Of a stretch of 64,000 bases of DNA, positions 29,528 through 37,380 are shown piece by piece. Within the stretch, counting starts at the first letter, position 1. The number at the start of each line of letters is the position of its first letter. Origin of the DNA: Acinetobacter bouvetii DSM 14964 = CIP 107468. GTDB taxonomy: Bacteria; Pseudomonadota; Gammaproteobacteria; Pseudomonadales; Moraxellaceae. The stretch lies in NCBI RefSeq assembly GCF_000368865.1, contig NZ_KB849727.1, positions 816,401-880,400 of the forward strand. Reading direction: 5' to 3'. Below the pieces are notes generated by a model. It was not told where the DNA came from. It was given only the letters and a program-made list of their open reading frames with translations, and did no database searches. A program made the translations under genes and the position numbers.

Positions 29528-29537
29528 CAAAAACTTT

Positions 29538-29626
29538 GTCATCAACAAAACCTGTTCACTCGCAGCAATTTTCCACTGCTGTTGCAAAAACAATACTGTT
29601 AAAGCGCTCGACAGGTTGTTAATGAC
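29538..29626. repeat. 89-bp imperfect inverted-repeat element between pcaJ and pcaF
   Basis: The left arm gtcatcaacaaaacctgt (29538-29555) pairs with the right arm acaggttgttaatgac (29611-29626) apart from one mismatch and two extra bases. The interior contains a further small stem (gcagc ... gctgt). It has no coding content. It resembles a MITE- or REP-like insertion; no target-site duplication is obvious. Confidence 0.5.
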
Positions 29627-29654
29627 TGTAAGCTCTAGCAAATTTTTCTGAAAT

Positions 29655-30305
29655 TTACAGTGTGGCATCCACCAACGGAGCACCCGTCATCGCCTGCAAT
29701 TCTGCAAAGCTTAGACCGTCGACTTTTTCAATGACTTTTAAACCGTCTGCGGTGACGTCAATTACACACAGGTCGGTATAAATACGATCGACACATTTCA
29801 AACCTGTCGCGGGATAGCTCAGTTCAGCCACGATCTTTGGTTCACCTTGTTTAGTGGTATGGTCAGTGGTGATAAAGACTTTCTTTGCACCGACGGCTAA
29901 GTCCATCGCACCGCCCACAGCAGGAATCGCATCCGGCGCACCAGTATGCCAATTGGCCAAATCACCATTGGCTGCCACTTGAAAGGCACCAAGCACAGCA
30001 ATATCTAAATGACCACCCCGCATCATGGCAAACGAATCGCCATGATGGAAAAAGGCACCACCTTGCAGCATGGTCACATATTCTTTACCCGCGTTGATCA
30101 GCTCAGGATCTTCTTGACCTGCGGCTGGCGGTGGACCAAAAGCCAATAAGCCATTTTCAGAATGTAAGAACACGTCTTTGTCTGACGGGAGGTAGCTGGC
30201 AATCTTGGTCGGTAAGCCAATACCTAAGTTGACATAAGCCCCATCGGGAATATCTTGTGCGACACGTTCTGCAATTTGGTTACGGCTGAGTTTTTGATAG
30301 CTCAT
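29655..30305 (-). CDS. pcaJ: 3-oxoadipate CoA-transferase subunit B PcaJ
   Basis: This 216-aa protein, with PcaI, forms the transferase that moves CoA from succinyl-CoA to beta-ketoadipate. The start is the ATG at 30305, with GGGAG 8 nt upstream; the longer reading frame has no support. The family motif ENG (SENGLLAFGP), whose Glu carries the CoA thioester, and VNLGIGLPT near the N-terminus are clear. The gene begins 13 nt after the pcaI stop. Confidence 0.95.
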   Translation of the reverse strand: MSYQKLSRNQIAERVAQDIPDGAYVNLGIGLPTKIASYLPSDKDVFLHSENGLLAFGPPPAAGQEDPELINAGKEYVTMLQGGAFFHHGDSFAMMRGGHLDIAVLGAFQVAANGDLANWHTGAPDAIPAVGGAMDLAVGAKKVFITTDHTTKQGEPKIVAELSYPATGLKCVDRIYTDLCVIDVTADGLKVIEKVDGLSFAELQAMTGAPLVDATL

Positions 30306-30318
30306 GATGTTCTCCCGA

Positions 30319-30999
30319 TTACACAGCAATAGGTTCAGGTTGAACCTGCACCACGTGTTGAACAAAAATACCTGCAGTGATGATGTGTTCAGGGTCTAAA
30401 GCTCCTAAGTCCACCACTTCAGAGACTTGCGCAATGGTTACACCTGCCGCCATGGCCATAATCGGGCCGAAGTTACGTGCCGATTTGCGGTAGACCAGAT
30501 TGCCCCAACGGTCGCCTTGCTGCGCTTTAATCAAAGCAAAGTCGGCTTTGATTGGATATTCCAGTACATAATCTTTACCGTCGATGTGACGGGTTTCTTT
30601 GCCTTCGGCCAATAAAGTACCAAAGCCTGTAGGAGTAAAGACTGCACCGAGTCCCATGCCTGCGGCTTGAATACGACAGGCCAAATTGCCTTGTGGTACC
30701 AGCTCTAACTCAATTTTGCCTGCACGATAGAGTTCATCGAAGACCCAAGAGTCGGACTGACGTGGGAACGAACAGATGACTTTTTTCACGGCACCTGCTT
30801 TCAGCAGCTTGGCTAAACCATAGTCGCCATTGCCAGCATTGTTGCTGACGATGGTGAGGTCTTTAATGCCGAGTTGAATTAAGCCATCGATCAGTTCAGC
30901 CGGCTGTCCTGCTGTACCAAAACCACCAATCATGATGGTTGAGCCGTCGGTGATTTGGGAGAGCGCTTCCGTTAAGGTCGCTGCACTTTTATCTATCAT
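30319..30999 (-). CDS. pcaI: 3-oxoadipate CoA-transferase subunit A PcaI
   Basis: This 226-aa first gene of the pca-qui operon starts at an ATG with GGAG 8 nt upstream. The glycine-rich CoA-binding segment GSTIMIGGFGTAGQPAELID and the SNNAGNGDYGLA block mark the alpha subunit of SCOT-type transferases. It is transcribed away from pcaU. Confidence 0.95.
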   Translation of the reverse strand: MIDKSAATLTEALSQITDGSTIMIGGFGTAGQPAELIDGLIQLGIKDLTIVSNNAGNGDYGLAKLLKAGAVKKVICSFPRQSDSWVFDELYRAGKIELELVPQGNLACRIQAAGMGLGAVFTPTGFGTLLAEGKETRHIDGKDYVLEYPIKADFALIKAQQGDRWGNLVYRKSARNFGPIMAMAAGVTIAQVSEVVDLGALDPEHIITAGIFVQHVVQVQPEPIAV

Positions 31000-31160
31000 T
31001 AGATAACTCCATTGTGCATCATGCAAAATTTGAAAAGGCGCGGAAACCTAACTTGTACTGGAGAGCAATTCAGCTAAAACCACATTCCCTAGTCTTTTAG
31101 TTCGATTTCCTTATCTGTTCATTTTTTATAATTTCTCCGCTTTGGGATAGATAGTGATCA

Positions 31161-31211
31161 CAGGTTTTGTTCGATCATCGAACAAAATACTTAAATATCG
31201 AACAAAACCTG
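31161..31211. promoter_or_regulatory. PcaU operator: three copies of ATCGAACAAAA
   Basis: A perfect palindrome ttttgttcgat-c-atcgaacaaaa spans 31165-31187 and a third copy, atcgaacaaaa, follows at 31197-31207. The outer copies extend to a 15-bp inverted match (caggttttgttcgat / atcgaacaaaacctg). PcaU of A. baylyi is known to bind three 10-bp repeats in the same gap, arranged as a palindrome plus a direct repeat. It activates pcaI with protocatechuate and represses its own gene. Confidence 0.9.
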
Positions 31212-31279
31212 ATTATTTCACTCTGATTTCACGTTATAGTAAAAATAATGAAGAAATAAAAATGCATAAAGGGAACACG

Positions 31280-32104
31280 ATGGAAGAAACAACCGAGACA
31301 AGAGAAAAGTGTCTTCAACACAAAGACAATAAAAAAACCATTCGGCATGAAGATTTTGTCGCAGGGATCAGTAAAGGCATGGCCATTCTCGACAGCTTTG
31401 GTACTGACCGGCATCGTTTAAATATTACTATGGCAGCGGAACGCACAGGCATGACCCGTGCCGCAGCGCGGCGCCATTTACTCACCCTTGAATATTTAGG
31501 CTATTTAGAATCTGATGGTCATTATTTTTATTTAACCCCTAAAATTCTTAAGTTTTCAGGATCTTATTTAGGCGGAGCGCAACTTCCCAAAATTTCTCAG
31601 CCCCTGCTAAATTTGCTGACCAACCAAACCTCACTGATTTTTTCCGTTATGGTTTTAGATGGCTATGAAGCTATTACCATTGCACGCAGCGCCGCGCACC
31701 AGCAAACGGATCGCGTCAATCCTTATGGCCTGCATTTGGGAAATCGTTTACCTGCACATGCCACATCGGCAGGTAAAATTTTACTGGCCTATCTCGATGA
31801 TCAGGAACAATGTGAATGGCTGAATCAGTATCCGCTGCAACGCCTTACTAAATATACGCATACCGATAATGAAACGTTTCTGGCTTTATTGCATGAAATT
31901 CGAGAGCAAGGTTGGTGCTATTCATGTGAGGAACATGAATTGGGGGTACATGCCTTAGCTGTTCCAATTTACGGACCAAAAGGAAATGTTGTCGCGGCAT
32001 TGAATATTGTTTCTCCTACCATGCGCACAACCAAAGAGTATTTGATTCAACACATACTGCCATTACTACAAGAAACAGCAAGAGAGCTTAGGAATGTCAT
32101 TTAA
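31280..32104 (+). CDS. pcaU: PcaU, IclR-family regulator of the pca-qui operon
   Basis: The start at 31280 is preceded by AAAGGGA; earlier in-frame ATGs would place coding sequence over the operator. The 274-aa protein has an N-terminal winged helix (about residues 25-90: ISKGMAILDSFG, MAAERTGMTRAAARRHLLTLEYLGYL). An IclR effector domain follows (LPAHATSAGKILLAYL, GWCYSCEEHELGVHALAVPIYGPKG). Family knowledge: it senses protocatechuate and activates pcaI onward. It is divergent from pcaI. Confidence 0.93.
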   Translation: MEETTETREKCLQHKDNKKTIRHEDFVAGISKGMAILDSFGTDRHRLNITMAAERTGMTRAAARRHLLTLEYLGYLESDGHYFYLTPKILKFSGSYLGGAQLPKISQPLLNLLTNQTSLIFSVMVLDGYEAITIARSAAHQQTDRVNPYGLHLGNRLPAHATSAGKILLAYLDDQEQCEWLNQYPLQRLTKYTHTDNETFLALLHEIREQGWCYSCEEHELGVHALAVPIYGPKGNVVAALNIVSPTMRTTKEYLIQHILPLLQETARELRNVI

Positions 32105-32301
32105 AAATACTGTGAGTGCATATTTTTTATGAATTAATTTAAATATTAAACCGAGCCTTTCTCCCCCTATTTCACGAGTTCTATGCATAACGATGATGCT
32201 CTTAATCAAATTTTACCTATTCTTTTCTGAGACTGTAAATAAATTGTGTAATTGCCTGAACTTACAGCGTATCTCGAACATGAAAAGAATTGCTCTGCAT
32301 G

Positions 32302-32462
32302 CTGATGGCTCAGAATGAATATACGGAGTTCTGGCTGAATCTTCTGACTGAGCTTAAAAACCGAGGATTGCTAGAAATTCTTATTACTTATTAATTGTGT
32401 CGATGGGTTAAAGGGTTTTTATGATGCCGTTAACAGCGTAAACCCATATCCAACTGTGGCCC
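32302..32462 (+). pseudogene. IS256-family transposase fragment
   Basis: Two frames together spell a short piece of an IS256-type (mutator) transposase: MAQNEYTEFWLNLLTELKNRG in one, then CVDGLKGFYDAVNSVNPYP in another. A stop and a frameshift lie between them. The intact family reads WLAENEGAKFWL..LTELKNRG...ACVDGLKGFPEAI. No terminal inverted repeats or other transposase parts remain. Confidence 0.75.
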
Positions 32463-32474
32463 CGTATCCCAAAC

Positions 32475-32499
32475 AAAAGACAGCCTCATTTTGAGGCTG
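32475..32499 (-). terminator. intrinsic terminator of the TonB-receptor operon
   Basis: The 8-bp stem cagcctca / tgaggctg with a 3-nt loop is followed on the minus strand by TCTTTTGTTT. It is 64 nt past the stop of the 236-aa periplasmic gene. Confidence 0.7.
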
Positions 32500-32562
32500 C
32501 CTCACCTTAAATACTTCTGAGCTTATTCCATCGATTGCTAAACATTTGCAGCTCTATTTCCA

Positions 32563-33273
32563 TCATTTTGAATTTTCCGGCGCCATCAGCCACTTTACAC
32601 TCGCATCGAATAGTTTAACCCCATCTGAAGACAAGTCTGAAAAAGTGTCATTATGAAGAAAGAACATCAGCCGTTTAGCTGGCGCTAAAGATTCATAATC
32701 CATAGTTGCGCCTTTTTCATATCCCCAAATTGCTGCTTTTTCTGGTTCGCCGTAGACCGTTGCAATGATTGTAGCCCCTAATCCAGGTTTCCCCCAATTC
32801 ATCATGGTTTGTTTTTTATAAACATTCAGCGTACCCGCAGGTAAATTCGCAGATAAACGGTGTGGCGCATTTACAAGCCATAAATATCGGGCTTTATCGA
32901 CTTCACCAAAATCCTGACCTGAGCGTTTCCCCGTCATGGCTAAATCATCAATATAATCACTTTCCCACGTCATCAGTGGAATTTCTAACTGCCGCCATCC
33001 TGCTTTTAAATTTTTTGATCCAACTGTTGAAGATAAAATAATTGCATCAACTTGTTTCATTTGTTTTGGATCTTGGAGCTGGTCTAATATTTGAACGGTA
33101 TATCCCAAGGCTTCCAAGTGCCCCTTTATGGCCAAATCATTTGCGTATGATGGCCCGTTTGTCTGAGAAATTAATGCGATATGCGTACTCACTTTAGCTG
33201 CAAATGCACTCATGGATGCTGTTAAAAAACCTAAGCTCAGTGCAGCAATCAACATTAAAAAAAGTTTTTTCAC
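32563..33273 (-). CDS. periplasmic ThuA/GATase-like protein linked to a TonB receptor
   Basis: This 236-aa protein has a strong signal peptide (ends AFA-A, about residue 25). The fold pattern is Rossmann-like: HIALISQTNGPSY, YTVQILDQLQD, VDAIILSSTVG, IPLMTWESDYIDD. It ends in the RLMFFLHNDTFSDLSSDGVKLFDASVKWLM block seen in ThuA-like/glutamine-amidotransferase-like domains of extracellular sugar and PKD proteins. No catalytic Cys triad is evident, so amidotransferase activity is unlikely. It follows the TonB receptor gene by 112 nt and probably shares its transcript. The role is unknown; ligand handling in the periplasm is an inference. Confidence 0.6.
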   Translation of the reverse strand: MKKLFLMLIAALSLGFLTASMSAFAAKVSTHIALISQTNGPSYANDLAIKGHLEALGYTVQILDQLQDPKQMKQVDAIILSSTVGSKNLKAGWRQLEIPLMTWESDYIDDLAMTGKRSGQDFGEVDKARYLWLVNAPHRLSANLPAGTLNVYKKQTMMNWGKPGLGATIIATVYGEPEKAAIWGYEKGATMDYESLAPAKRLMFFLHNDTFSDLSSDGVKLFDASVKWLMAPENSK

Positions 33274-33296
33274 TGTGTGATACCTTAAAAGACATC

Positions 33297-33325
33297 GGAA
33301 CTTTGATCGTTCAAATCAAAGTTCC
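33297..33325. repeat. 11-bp perfect hairpin between TonB receptor and downstream gene
   Basis: ggaactttgat pairs with atcaaagttcc around a 7-nt loop. On the minus strand only four T residues follow, after six other bases. It is therefore at most a weak attenuator separating receptor and partner expression. Confidence 0.5.
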
Positions 33326-33385
33326 TCAAAAATATATGGTTAAATTTAACTACAAAATGTTCAATGGACGAAAAACAAGAACTGA

Positions 33386-35476
33386 TTAATATTTAAACTT
33401 CACATTAAAGAGAAAAGTGCGCGGGCTGCCAAAACTGAGCAACTGGGCATTGGGTGTTGTACCTTGAATATAATCTTTATCAAATAAATTTTTAATGCTT
33501 AAACCCATGCCCCAACGTTGAGCATCGTAACCAGCATTCACATCAAATAACGTATAACTTGGCATACGCACAAAATATGTTCCACGCTGTGCTGTTCGTT
33601 CCCCTTGAAGGCGTACTCCTGCCCCCATATTCCATCCCAGTTTATCTGGGCTAAAATAATATTGGCTAGACAATGATGCTGCATTTTTAGGGACATGATT
33701 AATGCGCTTCCCAATCTCACTGCTGGTTAAACTTTCAGTGACTTCAGCAGTTGGGATATAGCTATAGGCAGCGGATACATGCCATTGGTTCGACAAAGCT
33801 GCAGATAATTCTGCTTCGTAGCCTTTGGTTTGCTGCTCACCGGTTTGAATTGAATAGCCTAGAGTTGAATCATTTTCTGTAACATTGCGGCGCGTGAGAT
33901 AATAGTAAGCGATATACCCTTGTAAACGCTGGTCAAGTCCCTGAAACTTCATACCAACTTCCGTCTGTTTACCTTCTTCGGGGTCAAGTAATGTACTATT
34001 CGCTCCAGTATCTGTTACAGGCATAAATGAAGTTGAATAGCTAATATAGGGCGCAAAGAAATCATTGATGCGATACATCAATGATGCACTGCCCGTAAAT
34101 GCGTTATCCGAGTTTTGTACGGTTGTATTATTTATTTGGTTTTCAACACTCACTTGCGTCCAATCATGGCGTCCAGATAAGCCTAAAATCCATTGATCAT
34201 CAATTTTAATGGTATTTCTTAAATAAAACCCGGTATATTGATTATAGGTCAAATTCCATGACGGCTTGCCTTGCGTCGTAGTGGTAATGCCATACTCTAA
34301 GTTATCAGCATCAATCGGGTTTACGTTATCAACACGCTGATAGTAGTCACTGCGCTCTTTCATCATATCAACTCCGGCTGTCACCTCGTAATCAATATGA
34401 TCCGTTTTAAAACTCCGCTGCAGATAATTATCTAATGCAAAATTGGTATCTTGCTTATCCTGATAATTGACTTGCCGTTTCACAATTGGGAAAGTTGCGC
34501 CAGAAGCCGCAAAAACTGAGTTACTCCAGCTGCTATTTTTCGTCACAGCAAAATTCTGCTTAAAAATCCAATCATTATCAAAATAATGAGTGAAATTGCT
34601 GCCTACGCGATATACGTCCACATCATAATAGCGATCAGGCTCTCCAATAAAGAAGTTACGTCCATAATTTTGGTAGTTTTGCGGAATTCCCTGATTTCGG
34701 ATATATTTTCTGTGCTGATAGCTCGCAATTACAGAAAGATCATTTTTATCATTTAAATCAAAATTATATGATGATGCTAAATACTGATTTTTAAAATATA
34801 CATAATCTGTCGGATCATCTTGATCAGACACACGGCCAACGAAACGAAATGCCCCTTTTTCAGTTTGATCTGGCGCATAGTTAATATCAAATGTGCCTTC
34901 TTTAAGCCCATAACTGCCATAGCTCAAATTGGTACGATAAAACGTTTCCGCTTCAGGGCGCTTTGTCGTTAAATTCACCAAGCCGCCAGGCAGCGCTAAA
35001 CCAAAACCCACAGAAGTAGGCCCTTTCACGACTTGAATAGAATCTAATCCACTTATATCTTCAGATCTTAAGACATTTGTTGAAGTTTGTACGCGCAATC
35101 CATCAACATAGGTTTGCGCACTCGAAATTTGACCACGAATGATAAAGTCATCCCAGCCACGGCGGCCATATGAACCCGATGCAACACCGGCAACACCTTC
35201 TAAAGCTTCGGCAACAGTTTTAAGCTGTTTTTCTTGAATTTGCTCGCTCGTTACGACACTAATAGATTGTGCCGTTTCAAATAAAGGATCATTCGAACGC
35301 AATACAGAGGATGCGGTTTTTGCTGCATACTCTTCATTTTCCTTTTGCTCGGCTGGCGCCTGAACTGTTATCGTCGGTAAACTTTGAGCCGTTTCAGTAT
35401 CCGTTGCCTGAGCATGAGCCGACACATTAATGATTGCTAATATTGCTAAACTTAGCGGGGAGAATTTGTATGGCAT
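33386..35476 (-). CDS. TonB-dependent siderophore-type outer-membrane receptor
   Basis: This 696-aa receptor starts at the ATG at 35476 (an upstream TTG is dismissed). The signal peptide ends AHA-Q (about residue 23). A TonB-box-like stretch (PTITVQAPA) and the plug domain follow (SISVVTSEQI, VAEALEGVAGVASG, FIIRGQ, SIQVVKGPTSVGFG, PGGLVNLTTKRPE). The 22-strand barrel ends in the terminal aromatic FKY, with the late motif NLFDKDYIQG. It resembles siderophore receptors of the FhuA/FoxA/FpvA group without the N-terminal signalling domain. The Fur-like box upstream supports iron regulation; the ligand cannot be named. Confidence 0.88.
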   Translation of the reverse strand: MPYKFSPLSLAILAIINVSAHAQATDTETAQSLPTITVQAPAEQKENEEYAAKTASSVLRSNDPLFETAQSISVVTSEQIQEKQLKTVAEALEGVAGVASGSYGRRGWDDFIIRGQISSAQTYVDGLRVQTSTNVLRSEDISGLDSIQVVKGPTSVGFGLALPGGLVNLTTKRPEAETFYRTNLSYGSYGLKEGTFDINYAPDQTEKGAFRFVGRVSDQDDPTDYVYFKNQYLASSYNFDLNDKNDLSVIASYQHRKYIRNQGIPQNYQNYGRNFFIGEPDRYYDVDVYRVGSNFTHYFDNDWIFKQNFAVTKNSSWSNSVFAASGATFPIVKRQVNYQDKQDTNFALDNYLQRSFKTDHIDYEVTAGVDMMKERSDYYQRVDNVNPIDADNLEYGITTTTQGKPSWNLTYNQYTGFYLRNTIKIDDQWILGLSGRHDWTQVSVENQINNTTVQNSDNAFTGSASLMYRINDFFAPYISYSTSFMPVTDTGANSTLLDPEEGKQTEVGMKFQGLDQRLQGYIAYYYLTRRNVTENDSTLGYSIQTGEQQTKGYEAELSAALSNQWHVSAAYSYIPTAEVTESLTSSEIGKRINHVPKNAASLSSQYYFSPDKLGWNMGAGVRLQGERTAQRGTYFVRMPSYTLFDVNAGYDAQRWGMGLSIKNLFDKDYIQGTTPNAQLLSFGSPRTFLFNVKFKY

Positions 35477-35510
35477 TTGGCTACACAATGAATAAAAATA
35501 AACTGCGGCA

Positions 35511-35555
35511 GTATAAAAAAATAAAAATCTAATTGATAATGATTTTTATTTATCA
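35511..35555 (-). promoter_or_regulatory. promoter with Fur-like box for the TonB receptor
   Basis: Minus-strand -35 TTATCA (35534-35539) and -10 TATACT (35511-35516) are 17 nt apart. The -35 is covered by gataatgatttttatttatc (35535-35554), whose first half matches the Fur consensus GATAATGAT exactly while the second half is degenerate. Confidence 0.6.
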
Positions 35556-35990
35556 CCCATATTTATTGAGTCTATGAAGTATTTTTAAAGAAAATAGTCT
35601 GGCTATTCTCGGTTTGATGCTGCCCTAGGCCGAATATTTATTTTCTTACCCCCCCATAGTTTTGATGGTTTCATATCTAAGCCAATTAAAAAATAAAACT
35701 TAAACGGCGCCAAGCTCAGCAAATTGAAGGACCGCTTCAGGATCAGTGATGAGGTTAATTCATCAGGATTAAATAAAGGTTCGTACTGAGAATAAAAAGT
35801 ATTTCCGCCCTGAATTTATGCATGGTATTCATGGGAATTTATAAATTTTTAGAGATTACCCCCCCTCCATCACCTTTATATATACTGAACAGCAGATCAT
35901 CTCAGTGGATGAATGCAAGATAGGCTAAGGTTGAGAAATCAACTGCCTATCTGATCAGCATAATGGCATTCCTCACAAAGGGTTTTCCGA
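35556..35990. other. intergenic region with a GAAA-capped hairpin
   Basis: No gene is visible. At 35918-35952 a stem agataggc / gcctatct encloses an inner stem gttga / tcaac capped by GAAA, about 40 nt upstream of the small ORF at 35991. It could be a leader RNA structure; I could not match it to a known riboswitch class by eye. Confidence 0.45.
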
Positions 35991-36179
35991 ATGAATATTC
36001 GTTTTAAGATTGAAGGCACAGCAGAGCCTGCGTTTGTTCACTTAAAAGACTCACCTACTGCACAGGACTGTTTCAGGCAGCTTCCGATTAAATTAGATCT
36101 GACTGATTATGCGTCAACAGAAAAATGGCCGACTGCCAGAAAAACTGAGCTCACAGCATGTACTGCAATAAAAAATTAA
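35991..36179 (+). pseudogene. truncated cyclophilin-like domain protein
   Basis: The first ~45 of 62 codons read like the N-terminus of the bacterial cyclophilin-like fold family (MNIRFKIEGT, HLKDSPTAQDCFRQLPIKLDLTDYASTEK). Intact members are about 110-150 aa. Here the frame runs into unrelated sequence and stops. AAGGG precedes the ATG at a fair distance, so the 5' end is original and the 3' part has been lost. Confidence 0.6.
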
Positions 36180-36259
36180 CTGATTAATACTTAATAGCTT
36201 TTAGCACTTAAAGCTGTCTTTGCATGTGACATAGGATGCATCTGCGATTCCTTATTGAT

Positions 36260-36970
36260 TTAAAAAGATATAAAGCCAAGTAAATACTTCGTCACTGCAA
36301 TCAGCGATGGGGCAAATAGCACCATAATAATTCCAGAAATAATCATCGAGAGACTGGCAATGACGCCTTCCACTTCATGCCGCTGTCTTGCCCGGGCTAT
36401 GCCCATAGCATGTGCGGCATTACCCAGTGCTGCACCCGAAGCAAGGTGATTTTTATATTTCATCCAAAGCAAAAGGAGGTCTCCCAACAACATGCCGATC
36501 AGACCTGTAATTACGGTAAAGAGCGGGATCAGGCTGATAGAGCCCCCCACTTTTTCGGTGAGCACTAAAGCAAAGGGGATTGAAATGGAACGCGCCAACA
36601 GGCTATTTTTAACGATGTCATCAAAGTCCAATAGGCTCGCCAAAAACCAGCTGCTGAAAAGACCCACCAACATGGCAAGGCTGGAACTGAAGAGCAACAC
36701 TTTAAAATGCTGCTGAATCATGCGGCGATAACGAAATACAGGAATCGCAAAAGCCACCGTAATTGGGCCGAGCATGGCCACCAAATATTGGGTATAAAAG
36801 TAATAGTCTTGAAACTGATGCCGTAACATAAAAATCAGCACGATGCTCAAAACAGGGACGACAATAATTGGCGATAAATAGATTTTTTGTGTTCGAACAA
36901 AAAGCTGCTTTGCCATGAAATAGCACAGCACGGTCCAAACCAAGTAAAAAAGCCCCCAGCATTCAGTCAT
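36260..36970 (-). CDS. lrgB: LrgB/CidB-family membrane protein
   Basis: This 236-aa polytopic inner-membrane protein has the LrgB family marks LLARSISIPFALVLTEKVGG (where many members read P-K-S-V-T-x-P) and ASGAALGNAAHAMGIARA. It is the partner of the holin-like LrgA encoded just upstream, which it overlaps by 8 bp. In other bacteria the pair influences autolysis, or pyruvate and glycolate transport. Which applies here is not known. Confidence 0.88.
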   Translation of the reverse strand: MTECWGLFYLVWTVLCYFMAKQLFVRTQKIYLSPIIVVPVLSIVLIFMLRHQFQDYYFYTQYLVAMLGPITVAFAIPVFRYRRMIQQHFKVLLFSSSLAMLVGLFSSWFLASLLDFDDIVKNSLLARSISIPFALVLTEKVGGSISLIPLFTVITGLIGMLLGDLLLLWMKYKNHLASGAALGNAAHAMGIARARQRHEVEGVIASLSMIISGIIMVLFAPSLIAVTKYLLGFISF

Positions 36971-37379
36971 ACTGATCTTCCTGTTTGGGTTCTTGATTTA
37001 GCTCTGGCTGCTTTAACAGCAACCGCACGCTATATACAGAAACCATCATCACCAAAGCGGTACTGATTAAAATCACCAGCAGAATTTTCCAACCACTGGC
37101 AATCAATAAATCCTGATATTGAATCACGCCGACCACCGGCGGAATGAAAAACAGCAGCAGTTCCGCCAGTAACAGATCGGCACCGCGTTCAACGTGGGCT
37201 AATTTCAGCCACTTCATTTCAAGTAAGAACAGCAGCAGAAAAAAACCAAGTACTCCTGATGCCACAGGCAAATTCAACAGCTTTTGCAAGACGTAAGCAC
37301 AGCTCCAAACGGCCAAAATAATGATGATTTGGCAGCTCGCGGTTTTTAGCTTCTTCAGCCGAGTCTGATCATGCAACAT
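36963..37379 (-). CDS. lrgA: LrgA/CidA-family holin-like protein
   Basis: This 138-aa protein has four hydrophobic helices and the typical LNLPVASGVLGFFLLLFLL and GADLLLAELLLFFIPPVVGVIQY segments of the LrgA/CidA family. It lies 1 nt past cysI and 8 bp over lrgB, so the three genes probably form one transcript. Confidence 0.88.
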   Translation of the reverse strand: MLHDQTRLKKLKTASCQIIIILAVWSCAYVLQKLLNLPVASGVLGFFLLLFLLEMKWLKLAHVERGADLLLAELLLFFIPPVVGVIQYQDLLIASGWKILLVILISTALVMMVSVYSVRLLLKQPELNQEPKQEDQYD

Positions 37380-37380
37380 C

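Larger units (their letters stand above)
32105..32562. other. gap holding a transposase remnant and a terminator
   Basis: About 460 bases with no intact gene. The IS256-like fragment and a terminator are listed separately; the rest is AT-rich and uninformative. Confidence 0.5.

Noticed and set aside
31154..31279. Longer N-terminus for PcaU from an upstream start
   Set aside because: It would be encoded across the PcaU operator, and a clear ribosome site precedes the ATG at 31280.
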